DNA from: Virgisporangium ochraceum
GTDB lineage: Bacteria; Actinomycetota; Actinomycetes; Mycobacteriales; Micromonosporaceae
DNA length: 64,000 bases
Direction: 5' to 3'
NCBI RefSeq assembly: GCF_016863655.1
Contig: NZ_BOPH01000001.1
Coordinates: forward strand, 1 to 64,000
The stretch's first letter is position 1. The number at the start of each line of letters is the position of its first letter. Position numbers and translations under genes: made by a program. Shown piece by piece: positions 16,732-26,669 of the stretch. The notes beneath the pieces were generated by a model. The model was not told the origin of the DNA and made no database searches. It saw only the letters and a program-made list of their open reading frames with translations.

Positions 16732-18356
16732 AGATCCTGAACGCGGCGACGGCCGTACCGCACCAGCGCGAGCCCGACCACGACGAGCACCGTGCCGGCG
16801 CCCGCGACCGCGGCCACGTTCCCGCCCGTGATCGGCAGCAGCGACGCCGACACCGGCGTACCGCCGACCGCCCGCGACGTGGTGGTGCCCTCGCCCGAGG
16901 TGGCCGCGACCCGCACGGCGTACTGGGTGCCGTTGCTGAGACCGGTGATGACGCAGGAGGTGGACGTGCTCGACGGGCAGCCGGCCGAGGCGGGAACCGT
17001 GGTCACCTCGTAACCGGTCAGCGGGGCGGTGCCCGGGTCCGGCTCCGTCCAGGTCACCGTCAGGCGGCCGTCGCCCGGTGTCACGGTCACCACGGGAACG
17101 TCGGGGGTCAGGCGGACGCGGGCCGGAACGTCGGAGTCGGCGGCGGGCGTTCCGTTGCCGAGCTGCGCCGTCGAGTCGTCGCCCCAGCAGTAGGCGTGCC
17201 GCTCGTCGTCGGTCGCGCAGGACAGGAGCGTCCCGGCGCCGATCTGCCGCGGCGTGGCACCCGCGAGCGCGCCGCTGTCGTAGACCCGCACCGGTTCGAG
17301 CCGGTCGGTGGTCTGGTTGTCGCCGAGCTGGCCGTTGTCGGCGGCGCCCCAACACCAGGCGGCGTCGAGGTCGGTGAGCACGCAGGTGTGGTTGCCGCCG
17401 GCGGCGACGGTGGTGATGTCGGCGGCGGCGATGACGCCGTTGGGGTCGGCCTGTGCGGGCACGTCGAGGTCGGTGTTCGTGGCGTCGTCGTTGCCGAGCT
17501 GGCCGCGTCCGTTCTCGCCCCAGCAGTACGCGTTGCCGTCGTCGGCGAGCGCGCACACGTGCAGACCACCGGCCGAGATCGCGGTCAGCGTCCGGCCCGA
17601 CAGCGCGCCGCCGGTGGCGACCGCCGCGGGTTCGGCTGAGTCGTTGCCGCCGTCGTTGTCACCGAGCTGGCCGGAGCTGTTGTCGCCCCAGCAGTAGGCG
17701 TTGCCGTCCACGTCGAGCGCACAGGTCGACTGGGCGCCGGCGGTCACCGCGGTCAGCCTCTTCCCGGACAGCACGCCGGCGGTGTCGACCGCCACCGGAA
17801 CGGGCGAGTTCACCGCCCCGCCGCCGTCGCCGAGCTGGCCCTGGCTGTCGGCGCCCCAGCAGTACACCGCGCCGTCCTCATCGAGCGCGCAGACGTGCGA
17901 GGTGCCCACCGCGACGTCGACGACCGCCTTGCCCGTGAGCGCGCCGCCGGTGACCGGCACCGGCACGTCGGAGTCGGTACCGGCGGCGTTGTTGCCGAGC
18001 TGTCCGGCGGAGTTGGACCCCCAGCACGACACCTGCCGCACCGTGTCGACCACGCACGTGGTGTCGCCACCGGCGGCGAGCCGGGCGACGGTGCCGTTGG
18101 TCAGCGATCCGCCGTCGACCATGCGGGCGGTCGCGCCGGTCGTCGGCGCGGTGCCCGTGCCCAGCTGTCCGCTGGCGTTGGCCCCCCAGCACCAGACGGT
18201 CCCGGACGGCCGCACCTTGCACCCGTGCCCGGTGCCGCCGACGATCTGGCCGTCGTCGACGGCCAGCGCCTGGACGGCGGACGCCGGTGCGCCCGGCACC
18301 ACGACCGGCGAGGCGGCGAGGAGCGCGACAACTACCGCACGGAATACAAGTCTCAC
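16728..18356 (-). CDS. Secreted RCC1-repeat protein with LPITG anchor
   Basis: A 542-residue surface protein. A signal peptide (LVFRAVVVALLAASPVVVPG...ASA) is followed by about seven RCC1-type blades with the recurring pattern CALDxDGxxYCWGxNxxGQLG, two Cys per blade. A fibronectin type III domain follows (PDVPVVTVTPGDGRLTVTW...), then a sorting signal, LPITG (507-511), a hydrophobic helix and RRR. It is probably linked to the cell wall by sortase. The GTG at 18356 has a TANNNT box 7 nt upstream; the GGAG there is too close to serve as a normal ribosome site. The ligand of the propeller is unknown. Confidence 0.88.
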   Translation of the reverse strand: MRLVFRAVVVALLAASPVVVPGAPASAVQALAVDDGQIVGGTGHGCKVRPSGTVWCWGANASGQLGTGTAPTTGATARMVDGGSLTNGTVARLAAGGDTTCVVDTVRQVSCWGSNSAGQLGNNAAGTDSDVPVPVTGGALTGKAVVDVAVGTSHVCALDEDGAVYCWGADSQGQLGDGGGAVNSPVPVAVDTAGVLSGKRLTAVTAGAQSTCALDVDGNAYCWGDNSSGQLGDNDGGNDSAEPAAVATGGALSGRTLTAISAGGLHVCALADDGNAYCWGENGRGQLGNDDATNTDLDVPAQADPNGVIAAADITTVAAGGNHTCVLTDLDAAWCWGAADNGQLGDNQTTDRLEPVRVYDSGALAGATPRQIGAGTLLSCATDDERHAYCWGDDSTAQLGNGTPAADSDVPARVRLTPDVPVVTVTPGDGRLTVTWTEPDPGTAPLTGYEVTTVPASAGCPSSTSTSCVITGLSNGTQYAVRVAATSGEGTTTSRAVGGTPVSASLLPITGGNVAAVAGAGTVLVVVGLALVRYGRRRVQDL

Positions 18357-18363
18357 TCTCCGT

Positions 18364-18369
18364 AAACTA
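18364..18369 (-). promoter_or_regulatory. -10 box of leaderless RCC1 gene
   Basis: TAGTTT on the minus strand lies 7 nt before the GTG at 18356. The 113-bp region up to the regulator stop at 18470 holds nothing else that I could recognise. Confidence 0.4.
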
Positions 18370-18469
18370 CTGATAGCCTGCGGAGGTTTCGGCCTTACCG
18401 GATAAAAGGGGCCGTTCAGCCGACCTTCTCACCGCACCTGACCACGCGGATGGAGCGGCTCCGCCGGGA

Positions 18470-19114
18470 TCAGGACCCCAGGTAGGCCAGCACGGCCAGC
18501 ACGCGGCGGTGGTCGTCGTCCGACGGGGGCAGGTCGAGCTTGGTCAGGATGCGGTTGATGTGCTTGCTCACCGCCTTGTCGGTGATGACCAGCCGCTCGG
18601 CGATCGCGGCGTTCGACCGCCCCTCCGCCATCACCGCCAGCACCTCGCGTTCGCGCGGAGTGAGCACCGCGAGCTGGGCCTGCCGCCGGCCGCCGCCCAG
18701 GAGCTGGGCGACCACGTCGGGATCCATCACGGTGCCGCCGCCGGCGACCTGACGCACCGCGTCGATGAACTGGCCGACCTCGCCGACGCGGTCCTTCAGC
18801 AGGTAGCCGACCGAGCCGGCGCCGTCGGAGAGCAGCTCACGGGCGTAGACCGGCTCGACGTACTGCGACAGGATCAGCACCGGCAACGCCGGCACCATCC
18901 GCCGGGCGGCCACCACGGCCCGCAGCCCCTCGTCGGTGAACGTCGGCGGCAGCCGCACATCGACGACCGCCACGTCGGGACGCAGCGCGCACAGCGTCTC
19001 CGGAAGGCCGTCGGCGTCGGCGACGGCCGCGACCACGTCGAACCCGTAGGCGGTGAGCATGCGGACGAGGCCGTCGCGCAGCAGCACGAGGTCCTCGGCG
19101 ATCACGACCCGCAC
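18470..19114 (-). CDS. Response regulator, NarL/LuxR type
   Basis: A 214-residue regulator partnered with the kinase at 19102. It has IAEDLVLLRDG, a phosphoacceptor in VAVVDVRLPP, the Lys in YLLKDRV and a LuxR-type HTH, LTPREREVLAVMAEG...KHINRILTKLDL, followed by a PPSDDDHRRVLAVLAYL tail typical of one actinobacterial subfamily. The regulator at 49359 has the same tail and the same PPxFxDEGLRA insert, so the two are close paralogues. The GTG start overlaps the kinase gene by 13 nt. Confidence 0.92.
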   Translation of the reverse strand: MRVVIAEDLVLLRDGLVRMLTAYGFDVVAAVADADGLPETLCALRPDVAVVDVRLPPTFTDEGLRAVVAARRMVPALPVLILSQYVEPVYARELLSDGAGSVGYLLKDRVGEVGQFIDAVRQVAGGGTVMDPDVVAQLLGGGRRQAQLAVLTPREREVLAVMAEGRSNAAIAERLVITDKAVSKHINRILTKLDLPPSDDDHRRVLAVLAYLGS

Positions 19115-20304
19115 GGAAGCTCCATCTCGACCAGGGTAGGACCCCCGGCCGGGCTGGAGACCCGCACCGTGCCGTCGAACGCCTCGAACCGCCGCCGGAT
19201 TCCGGTGAGCCCGGTGCCGCCCGCCGGGTCGGCGCCGCCGCGGCCGTCGTCGCGAACGCGCATCACGAGCCGCGCGCCCTCGTCGACGACAGAGACCCGC
19301 ACGACGGACGCGCCGCTGTGCTTGATGGCGTTGGTGACGAGCTCCGCCAGCGCGAAGTACGCCGCCGCCTCCACCGGTGCGGGCAGGCGCCGGTCGACCC
19401 GCACGTCGAGATCGACGGGTATGGAACTGACGATCGACAGTGCGAGCACCGCACCGGGCAGGCCGCGGTCGCTGAGGATCGGCGGGTGGATGCCGCGGAC
19501 CAGGTCGCGCAGCTCGCCCATCGCGCTGCGCGCGTCGGCCCGGGCCTCGGCGAGCATCGCCCGCGCCGTCGCCGGGTTGCTGTCGAACAGGTCCTCGGCC
19601 ATGCCGAGGTTCATGGCCAACGCGACCAGCCGCGCCTGCGCGCCGTCGTGCAGGTCGCGCTCGATGCGGCGCAGCTCGGCCGCCGACGCGTCGACCACGG
19701 CCGCCCGGGTCTGCGCCAGCTTCTCGACCCGGGCCGCGAGCCGGGCCGCCTCGGTCGGCGCGAGGAGCGACTCCGCGACCCGCCCCTCGGCGACGATGTA
19801 CCACCGGGCGAACAGGTACGGGATCAACGCGGTGGCGAGCCCGAGCGGCACCATGAGGTACGCCGTGCGCATGTTCGTGACCGGGATGCCCTGGTACATC
19901 AACGGGATGCCGGCCGGGGTGAACCTGCGGAGGAACGGCGTCAGCACGCCCAGCACCGCGCTCGGCCAGCCCGCCAGCAGGATGATGCCGATCGGCGCCA
20001 GCGCCGCCTGCGCGGCCAGCCAGGCCGTGTCGCGCCGGGTCGCGGGGTCCGCGCGGATCGCCCGGTCGCGCTCGTGCGGGTCGTCGGGCAGGGGCGTGTA
20101 GAGCGACGGGACCGGCGGAGCGCACCGCCCGCGCTGCGCCGCGGCCAGTTGCCGGACGCGACGCACGACCCGGCCGAGCACGGGCCGCCGCACCCCGGCC
20201 GCGCCGAGCAGCAGACCCACCCCCGTCGCCACGAGCAGCCCGAACGCCGCGACGCCGACGGCAATGCTCAGCAGCACATGCCGGGCCTCCCGCCAGATTC
20301 TCAC
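19102..20304 (-). CDS. Sensor histidine kinase, DesK type
   Basis: A 400-residue membrane kinase with four or five hydrophobic helices in the first 190 residues. The phosphoacceptor box is LRRIERDLHDGAQARLVAL. The ATPase shows AAYFALAELVTNAIKHSGAS and GGTGLTGIRRRFEAF. The GTG at 20304 is preceded by TAGCGT at 7 nt and no ribosome site, so the transcript is probably leaderless. It is co-transcribed with its regulator (13-nt overlap) and divergent from the Hsp70-WD40 locus across 92 bp. Confidence 0.92.
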   Translation of the reverse strand: MRIWREARHVLLSIAVGVAAFGLLVATGVGLLLGAAGVRRPVLGRVVRRVRQLAAAQRGRCAPPVPSLYTPLPDDPHERDRAIRADPATRRDTAWLAAQAALAPIGIILLAGWPSAVLGVLTPFLRRFTPAGIPLMYQGIPVTNMRTAYLMVPLGLATALIPYLFARWYIVAEGRVAESLLAPTEAARLAARVEKLAQTRAAVVDASAAELRRIERDLHDGAQARLVALAMNLGMAEDLFDSNPATARAMLAEARADARSAMGELRDLVRGIHPPILSDRGLPGAVLALSIVSSIPVDLDVRVDRRLPAPVEAAAYFALAELVTNAIKHSGASVVRVSVVDEGARLVMRVRDDGRGGADPAGGTGLTGIRRRFEAFDGTVRVSSPAGGPTLVEMELPCGS

Positions 20305-20311
20305 GGCGTCG

Positions 20312-20317
20312 ACGCTA
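20312..20317 (-). promoter_or_regulatory. -10 box of leaderless kinase gene
   Basis: TAGCGT on the minus strand lies 7 nt before the GTG at 20304. It faces the divergent leaderless promoter at 20385. Confidence 0.45.
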
Positions 20318-20357
20318 GGTGACCGGCACCGCGCCATCAATCATGCGTGGCCATCTC

Positions 20358-20384
20358 TCGATGGGGGTGCTGGCACCCCATCGA
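20358..20384. promoter_or_regulatory. Inverted repeat upstream of Hsp70-WD40 promoter
   Basis: TCGATGGGGGTGC (20358-20370) and GCACCCCATCGA (20373-20384) are complementary apart from one extra G in the left arm. The repeat abuts the TACGGT box at 20385, where a repressor would block RNA polymerase. It does not match the CIRCE or HAIR heat-shock operators. Confidence 0.5.
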
Positions 20385-20390
20385 TACGGT
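20385..20390 (+). promoter_or_regulatory. -10 box of leaderless Hsp70-WD40 locus
   Basis: TACGGT lies 6 nt before the GTG at 20397, which begins the actin-like fold exactly (VRLGIDFGTSNT). No ribosome binding site is present. Confidence 0.45.
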
Positions 20391-20396
20391 GTGCCG

Positions 20397-22441
20397 GTGC
20401 GCCTCGGTATCGACTTCGGCACGTCGAACACGGTGGCCGTGCTGCTGTCCGGTGACGGCGGTGTCCGTCCGCTGCTCTTCGACGGGTCGCCCAGCCTGCC
20501 GTCGGCCGTGTGCCGCCAGCCCGACGGCGCGCTGCTCGTCGGCCGCGACGCCGTGCACACCGCGCGGCGCTACCCCGAGGCGTTCGAGCCGCATCCCAAG
20601 CGGCTCGTGGACGAGCGCAAGGCGCTGCTCGGCACCGCCGAGCTACCGGTGGCCGTGCTGATCGGTGCGGTGCTCCGGCGCGTCGGCGAGGAGGCCGGGC
20701 GGGTCGCCGGCGGCGAGCCGTCGGGCGTGGTGCTGACCCACCCGGTCACCTGGGCGGCACCGCGCCGCGGGGTGCTGCTGGCCGCCGCCGGGGTGGCCGG
20801 GCTCGACCGGCCGGAGCTGGTGCCGGAACCGGTGGCGGCGGCCCACCACTTCGTCCGGCGGGCCGGTGCCGTCGCGGTGGGCTCGACCTCGACGCCGCGA
20901 TCGTCGGCCTGCTCGGCCGGGCCTGCTCCGGCCGGGACCCGGCGGCCTGGGCGCGGCTGACCGCACCGGTCGACGCCGACGACCGGTGGGCCGCCCGGCA
21001 GCTGTGGGACGACGTGCGGTCGGCGAAGGAGATCCTGTCGCGGACGGCGACCACGTTCGTCCCGGTGCCGGCGCTCGGCGTCGACGTGCCGCTCGGACGG
21101 CCGCAGTCCGAGGAGCTCGTGCGGCCAATCCTCGAGCAGACCGTCGACGTCACCGGGCGCGCGGTACGCGCGGCCGGCGCCGGTGTTCCCGCGGCGGTGT
21201 TCCTCGTCGGCGGATCGTCACGGATCCCGCTCGTCGCCACGCTGCTGCACCGCCGGTTCGGCGTCGCGCCGACCGTGGTGGAGCAGCCGGAGCTGGTGGT
21301 CGCGCAGGGAAGCGTGGCGGACCCGGTGGCACCGCGGCGTCCGTTCGCGTTCGAACGCCTGCCGCCGGCCGAGCTGCCGACGAACGGGCCGCCGACGGAC
21401 GACTGGCCGGACGCGCCGCCCGTCCCCGGCTCGCGGGCGCAACGGTTCAGCCGGCGGGCGGTCGTCACGGCGACGGTGCTCGGCGGCGCGGCCGCCGCGG
21501 CCGGTGGGTTCGCGTGGTGGCGGCAGCGTGACGAGCCGCTCGGGTACGACTTCCGCGGCCAGCTCGACGGGTCGGCCCGCGACGTCGAGGTCATCGCGTT
21601 CAGCCCGACCGTCGACAACCTGCTCGCGACGGGCGGCTCCGACGCCCGGGTGCGGTTCTTCGACGCGACGACGTTCGCCGCCCTCGGCGAACCGTTGACC
21701 GGGCACAGCGAACGGGTCTCCGCGGTCGCGTTCAGCCCCGACGGGAGCCTGCTCGCGTCGGCCGACTCGACCGGTGCCGTCCAGCTGTGGGACGTGGCCG
21801 GGCGCACACCCGTCGGCAGCTTCGCGAGCGGCGACGGAGTCGTCGTCAACACGATGGGCTTCGCGCCGAACGGAACCCTGCTCGGCGCCGGGTGCGCCGA
21901 CGGGTCGATCCGCTTCTGGGACGTCGCGACCCGCGCTCCGGACACCGGGACGCCCCTGGCCGGCCACGGCGGAGCCGTCCTGTCGCTGGTGTTCGGCGGC
22001 GGCGGCCTCGTCACGGGCGACGAGAACGGCACGCTGTCGGCCTGGAACCTGGCCGACCGGCTGAAGTACGACGCCGCCTTCACCGGGCACACCGGCGACA
22101 TCCGCGCCCTCGCGCTCCACCCCGACGGACGGACCATCGCGTCGGCGAGCGGCGACTCGACGGTGCGGCTGTGGGACCGCGCGGGCTACGCCGCGGGCGA
22201 CCCGATCACCCTCGGCACCAGGAGCCCCGTCGACGACGTGCTGTTCACCCGCGACGGCGGCACGATCATCACCGTCAGCAACCGGCTGCGGGTGAACTTC
22301 TGGGACACCGGCTCGCGCCGGAAGGTCGGTTCGGACATCCCGGTCTCCGCCACCCGGCTGGCGCTCAACCGCATCGGATCCCGGTTCGCCGCCGCGTCGA
22401 CGTCGGGCGTGAGCATCTACGCCATCCATCGAAACACTTAG
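20397..22441 (+). pseudogene. Hsp70-WD40 fusion gene, internal deletion and frameshift
   Basis: The first frame encodes an Hsp70 ATPase start (LGIDFGTSNTVAVLL, VVLTHPVTWAAPRR, VPEPVAAAHHF) and then goes out of frame near 20874-20884, ending at 20960. The match resumes in another frame at LDLDAAIVGLL and runs on through VFLVGGSSRIPLVATLL, a membrane helix (RAVVTATVLGGAAAAAGGFAWW region) and six or seven WD40 blades to 22441. The segment that should hold the phosphate-2 loop (DLGGGT) is missing, so this is a deletion of 3n+1 bases and not just a miscalled base. A protein from the 3' part alone would lack nucleotide binding. Confidence 0.75.
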
Positions 22442-22466
22442 AAATCTACATTTGTGGATCTATACT
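22438..22466 (+). promoter_or_regulatory. Promoter of amino-acid ABC operon
   Basis: A TTAGAA -35-like box (22438-22443), a 17-nt spacer and a good TATACT -10 box (22461-22466) precede the operon. The region is unusually A+T-rich for this genome. Confidence 0.6.
22444..22459. promoter_or_regulatory. Dyad in promoter spacer (candidate operator)
   Basis: ATCTACA and TGTGGAT flank a TT, forming a dyad with one mismatch that fills the spacer between -35 and -10. A bound repressor there would occlude RNA polymerase. Confidence 0.4.
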
Positions 22467-22468
22467 GA

Positions 22469-22487
22469 CCTCCTCGACGCGAGGAGG
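22469..22487. promoter_or_regulatory. Perfect 8-bp inverted repeat over RBS
   Basis: CCTCCTCG-ACG-CGAGGAGG covers the predicted transcription start and the GAGGAGG ribosome site of the binding-protein gene. It may be an operator or, if transcription starts far enough upstream, a hairpin that hides the ribosome site. Confidence 0.5.
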
Positions 22488-22492
22488 CCACG

Positions 22493-23284
22493 GTGTCCAT
22501 TCGCTTCTCAGTGCTCGGTGTCGCGCTCGTCGTCCTCATCGCCGGCTGCGGCGGCGACGACGGTGGTACCGCCCCCGGCGCCAGCGGGGTCGAGCTGGTC
22601 AAGAGCGGGAAGATCGTCACGTGCACGCACCTTCCGTACGAGCCGTTCCAGTTCGAGCAGGGTGGAAAGACCGTCGGGTTCGACGTCGACATGATCGACC
22701 TGGTCGCGAAGAAGCTCGGCGTGGAACAGGAGATCTTCGACACGCCGTTCGAGGGCATCCAGTCGGGTGAGGCGTTGAACTCGCGCAAGTGCGACATCGC
22801 CGCGGCGGCCATGACGATCAACGACAAGCGCAAGGAGAAGATCCTGTTCTCCGACCCGTACTTCGACGCCGACCAGGCCCTGCTCACCAAGAAGGGCAGC
22901 GGCGTGAAGTCGCTGGCCGACCTGAAGGGCAAGACCCTCGGCGTGCAGTCGGGCACCACCGGCAAGACCTACGCGGAGCAGAACGCCACCGGGGTCACGC
23001 TCAAGGACTACGAGGACCTCGCGCTGGAACTGAAGGCCGTGCAGACCGGCCAGGTCGTCGGCGCCATCAACGACATCCCGGTGCTGCTCGACTTCGCGAA
23101 GAAGAACCCCGACGTCGAGGTCGTCGCCACGTTCACCACCAACGAGAAGTACGGCTTCGGCATGAAGCTCACCGGTAGCGAGGAGCTCGCCAAGGTCGTC
23201 AACGAGGTGCTGGCGACCGCGAAACAGGACGGCACGTACAACCAGCTCTACAAGAAGTGGTTCGGCGTTGAACCGAAGAGCTGA
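22493..23284 (+). CDS. Polar amino-acid ABC transporter, binding lipoprotein
   Basis: A 263-residue family-3 solute-binding protein. The signal peptide ends in a lipobox, LIAGC, so it is membrane-tethered outside the cell. Family signatures include [41 protein letters not shown] and [14 protein letters not shown]. The ligand is probably a polar amino acid such as glutamate, glutamine or arginine, but the specificity is not readable. The GTG start follows GAGGAGG with 5-nt spacing. It is first in an operon with the permease (15-bp gap) and the ATPase. Confidence 0.92.
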   Translation: MSIRFSVLGVALVVLIAGCGGDDGGTAPGASGVELVKSGKIVTCTHLPYEPFQFEQGGKTVGFDVDMIDLVAKKLGVEQEIFDTPFEGIQSGEALNSRKCDIAAAAMTINDKRKEKILFSDPYFDADQALLTKKGSGVKSLADLKGKTLGVQSGTTGKTYAEQNATGVTLKDYEDLALELKAVQTGQVVGAINDIPVLLDFAKKNPDVEVVATFTTNEKYGFGMKLTGSEELAKVVNEVLATAKQDGTYNQLYKKWFGVEPKS

Positions 23285-23299
23285 GGAGCCGAAGCGCTG

Positions 23300-24091
23300 A
23301 TGGTCGGCCGGAGGAAGCGCGCCCGGATCGTCCGCGGCGTGCAGTACGGGGTGTTCGTCGCCGTTCTCCTGCTGGTCGTCGTGCTCGCCGACTGGGACGA
23401 GATCCGGCGCGCGTTCTTCGACGTCGACGTCATCAGGGAGATCTTCCCGGAGGTCGTCACCACGTACCTGGTGAACACCGTGCTGTACACGGTGGCGGCG
23501 TTCGCGTTCGGCCTCGTGCTGGGGCTGGTGCTGGCCCTGATGCGGTTGTCGTCGGTGCCGCCGTACCGGTGGGTGGCCAACATCTACATCGAGTTCTTCC
23601 GGGGTGTCCCGGCGCTGCTGGTCATCATCGCGTTCGGGTTCGGCATCCCGCTCGCGTTCGGCGGCGCGACGTTTCCCGGCGGCACGCTCGGCACGATCGC
23701 CGCGAGCCTCGGCCTGGTCGCGGCCGCCTACATGGCCGAGACGATCCGCGCCGGCATCCAGGCCGTTCCGCGTGGACAAATGGAGGCCGCCCGGTCGCTC
23801 GGCATGTCGCACACGCGGGCGATGGTGTCGATCGTGCTGCCGCAGGCGTTCCGCATCGTGCTGCCGCCGCTGACGAACGAGCTGATCCTGCTCACCAAGG
23901 ACTCGTCGCTGGTCTACCTGCTGGGCCTCACGCTCGAGGACCGCGAGCTGGCGAAGTTCAGCCGCGACATGCTGACCCAATACGTCAGCATGACCCCGAT
24001 CCTCGTGGCCGGCCTGTGCTACCTGATCATCACCGTGCCGCTGAGCTTCCTGGTGCGGCGCCTGGAGGCGAAGGCGGCGAGAGCGAAATGA
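23300..24091 (+). CDS. Polar amino-acid ABC transporter permease
   Basis: A 263-residue inner-membrane subunit of the HisM/ArtQ type with five or six helices. The EAA loop that contacts the ATPase is present: [19 protein letters not shown] followed by VLPQAF. The binding-protein gene lies just upstream, and the stop overlaps the ATPase start as ATGA, so the three subunits are made together. Only one permease gene is present, so it probably works as a homodimer. Confidence 0.93.
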   Translation: MVGRRKRARIVRGVQYGVFVAVLLLVVVLADWDEIRRAFFDVDVIREIFPEVVTTYLVNTVLYTVAAFAFGLVLGLVLALMRLSSVPPYRWVANIYIEFFRGVPALLVIIAFGFGIPLAFGGATFPGGTLGTIAASLGLVAAAYMAETIRAGIQAVPRGQMEAARSLGMSHTRAMVSIVLPQAFRIVLPPLTNELILLTKDSSLVYLLGLTLEDRELAKFSRDMLTQYVSMTPILVAGLCYLIITVPLSFLVRRLEAKAARAK

Positions 24092-24864
24092 TCGAGGTTC
24101 GCGACCTGCACAAGTCGTTCGGCGACCTGGAGGTGCTGCGCGGCATAGACTTCCGGGTCGAGGCGCGCGAGGTGGTGTGCGTCATCGGGCCGTCCGGGTC
24201 GGGCAAGTCGACGCTGCTGCGGTGCATCAACCTGCTGGAGCAGCCCACGTCGGGACGGGTGTTCGTCGGTGACGTGGAGGTCACCGACGACGACGTCGAC
24301 ATCGACGCCGTGCGGCGGCGGATCGGCATGGTGTTCCAGGCCTTCAACCTGTTCCCGCACCTGACCGTGCTGCGCAACCTCACGATCGCGCAGCGGCGCG
24401 TCCTCAAACGGAGCCGGAGCGAGGCGGACCGCATCGCCCGCGAGAACCTGGAGCGGGTCGGCCTGTCGGAGAAGGAGAACAGCTACCCGGCGCAGCTGTC
24501 CGGCGGGCAGCAGCAGCGCGTCGCGATCGCCCGCGCGCTGTCGATGGGGCCCGACCTCATGCTCTTCGACGAGCCGACGTCGGCGCTCGACCCGGAACTC
24601 GTCGGTGACGTGCTGGCCGTGATGCGCACCCTCGCGGACGACGGCATGACGATGCTCGTCGTGACGCACGAGATGAGCTTCGCCCGCGAGGTCGCCGACC
24701 GCGTCGTCTTCATGGACGGCGGCGTCATCGTCGAGGAGGGTGACCCGGCGCAGGTGATCGGCAAGCCCCGCAACGAGCGGACGCGCACCTTCCTGCGCCG
24801 GGTCCTCGACCCTGCCTCAGCTCCCGTACCGGAGACCGTGACCGAACGGGTAGAGGGCACCTGA
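24088..24864 (+). CDS. Polar amino-acid ABC transporter ATPase
   Basis: A 258-residue ATP-binding subunit of the GlnQ/HisP family. It has Walker [10 protein letters not shown], the Q-loop QAFNLFPHL, signature [12 protein letters not shown], Walker [15 protein letters not shown] and the H-loop THE. The ATG at 24088 overlaps the permease stop by 4 nt. The last 48 nt overlap the convergent GH3 gene on the other strand, a long overlap for this window. Confidence 0.94.
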   Translation: MIEVRDLHKSFGDLEVLRGIDFRVEAREVVCVIGPSGSGKSTLLRCINLLEQPTSGRVFVGDVEVTDDDVDIDAVRRRIGMVFQAFNLFPHLTVLRNLTIAQRRVLKRSRSEADRIARENLERVGLSEKENSYPAQLSGGQQQRVAIARALSMGPDLMLFDEPTSALDPELVGDVLAVMRTLADDGMTMLVVTHEMSFAREVADRVVFMDGGVIVEEGDPAQVIGKPRNERTRTFLRRVLDPASAPVPETVTERVEGT

Positions 24865-26628
24865 CCCGTCGGCCCTCGGGATCGTGACCGGCAGCTTCCC
24901 GCTCGGGTTCACCTCGCCGAACAGCACCCGCACCAGCGACTCGACCGACTCGGCCGTGTAGCCGTAGGTGGCGAGATACGTCTGCGCGGTCGGCAGGTAG
25001 CCGATGTCGTACGGGTTGCGCATGCCCGCGACGATCACCGGCTTACCGGTGGCCACGAGGGCCCGCACGAACGCCTGCTGCGCGGCGGCCGCCGCCGTGG
25101 GCTGTCCGGTGGCGACGTTGATGCTGCCGGCGTTGTTCGTCGACACCACCACCACGTCGTTGCCGGCCGCCTGCGCGACCACCTCCGCGATCCGGGCCGC
25201 GGACGGCGTGGTGCCTGTCTCGGCTACGGTCACGGCCTGCCCGCGCTTCGTCAGCGCCGCGCCGAGTGTCTGCGTGGTCGTGACGCCCCACCCGGTCACC
25301 AGGACGTTGCGGGGTCCGGCCGCCAGCGGCAGCACGCCGGCGTCGTTGCGCACGAGGGTGGTCGTCCGGTCGGTGATGGACTGCGCGTCGGCGAGGTGCT
25401 GCGGCGCGCCGACCACCTGGACCGCCCGGTCCGGGTTGACGTACCGCTTGAGGAACAGGCTCCGCTTCAGCTTCAGCTTCAGGATCCGGACGACCGACTC
25501 GTCGAGCCGCTTCTGCGAGATCTCGCCGCTGCGCACGGCGGCCAGCACCGCGTTGTACGCGACGTCCATCTGCGGCGCCAGCACGAGCTGGTCGGCGCCG
25601 GCCTTGAACGCCTCCACCGGCGCCACGTTCGGCGGGTACGTGGCGGTGGCGCCGCCCATGTCGAGCGCGTCGGTGACGATGAGCCCGTCGTACTTCAGCT
25701 CGTTGCGCAGCAGGCCGGTGAGGATCGGCTGCGACATCGTCGCGGGCGCGCCGCTCGGGTCGACCGACCGGAGCACCACGTGCGCGGTCATGATGGTGTC
25801 GACGCCGCTGCGGATCGCCTGGCGGAACGGCGGCAGGTCGATCGCCTCGAGCTGCTCGCGCGTGTGGGTCACCTCGGGCAGACCGAAGTGGCTGTCGACC
25901 GCGGTGTCGCCGTGGCCCGGGAAGTGCTTCGCCACCGCGGCGGCGCCGCCGGCGTGGTAGCCGTCGACCTGCGCCGAGACGATGCGCGAGACGAGCGCCG
26001 GGTCCTCGCCGACCGACCGCACGCCGATCACCGGGTTCGCCGGGTTCACGTTGACGTCGGCGACCGGCGCGTAGTTCTGGTTGATACCGACGGCGGCCAG
26101 TTCCGTGCCGATCACCTCGGCCGACCGTTTGGCGGCCGTCGTGGAGCCGGCCGCGCCGAGCGCCATGTTGCCGGGCATCGAGGTGGCGGGCGCGGTCAGC
26201 CGGAAGACGACCGCGCCGCCCTCCTGGTCGGTGGAGATGAGCAACGGGACCGGGATGCGCTGCCGCGCGGCGGCCTGCTGCAAGCCGTTGGACAGGGTGG
26301 CGATCTGGCGCGGGTCGCGCACGTTGTCGGGTCCGCGCCGGGCGTCGAAGTAGATCACGCCACCGGGCTTGTACTTGTCGATGACCTGGGCCGGCGTGTC
26401 GACGCCGTACAGACGCTGGTTGTTCGCCGAGACGGTGTCGGCGGCCTGTCCGTACACCTCGACGACGAACAGCTGGCCGACCTTCTCCTCCAGCGTCATG
26501 AACTTGAGCAGCAGCTTCGCCGCCGCCGTCGCCGGGTCGACAGTGGCCGACGCACCCGACGGCGGTACCGCCAGCACCGAGACGAGCACGCCGACGAGCG
26601 CACCGGCCAACCAGGATCTTCTGCGCAT
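24817..26628 (-). CDS. Secreted GH3 beta-N-acetylglucosaminidase
   Basis: A 603-residue exported hydrolase that probably removes N-acetylglucosamine from chitin or peptidoglycan fragments. A signal peptide ([19 protein letters not shown]...ASA) precedes the GH3 barrel. The NagZ-type catalytic loop [14 protein letters not shown] and the nucleophile region [10 protein letters not shown] are intact. A C-terminal GH3 alpha/beta domain is also present (NVLVTGWG...[11 protein letters not shown]). The ATG at 26628 follows GGAGGT. A DasR-like site lies about 45-60 bp upstream, which fits control by amino sugars. Confidence 0.92.
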   Translation of the reverse strand: MRRRSWLAGALVGVLVSVLAVPPSGASATVDPATAAAKLLLKFMTLEEKVGQLFVVEVYGQAADTVSANNQRLYGVDTPAQVIDKYKPGGVIYFDARRGPDNVRDPRQIATLSNGLQQAAARQRIPVPLLISTDQEGGAVVFRLTAPATSMPGNMALGAAGSTTAAKRSAEVIGTELAAVGINQNYAPVADVNVNPANPVIGVRSVGEDPALVSRIVSAQVDGYHAGGAAAVAKHFPGHGDTAVDSHFGLPEVTHTREQLEAIDLPPFRQAIRSGVDTIMTAHVVLRSVDPSGAPATMSQPILTGLLRNELKYDGLIVTDALDMGGATATYPPNVAPVEAFKAGADQLVLAPQMDVAYNAVLAAVRSGEISQKRLDESVVRILKLKLKRSLFLKRYVNPDRAVQVVGAPQHLADAQSITDRTTTLVRNDAGVLPLAAGPRNVLVTGWGVTTTQTLGAALTKRGQAVTVAETGTTPSAARIAEVVAQAAGNDVVVVSTNNAGSINVATGQPTAAAAAQQAFVRALVATGKPVIVAGMRNPYDIGYLPTAQTYLATYGYTAESVESLVRVLFGEVNPSGKLPVTIPRADGSGALYPFGHGLRYGS

Positions 26629-26669
26629 GCCAACCTCCGCGGTTCTGGCCCCCCATGGTCACCAGAGAA

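Noticed and set aside
20358..20384. CIRCE or HAIR heat-shock operator
   Set aside because: The arms do not match TTAGCACTC or CTTGAGT; the site is a different inverted repeat.
20874..20884. Programmed frameshift in the Hsp70-WD40 gene
   Set aside because: A whole conserved segment (the DLGGGT region) is missing, so slippage could not restore a working protein.
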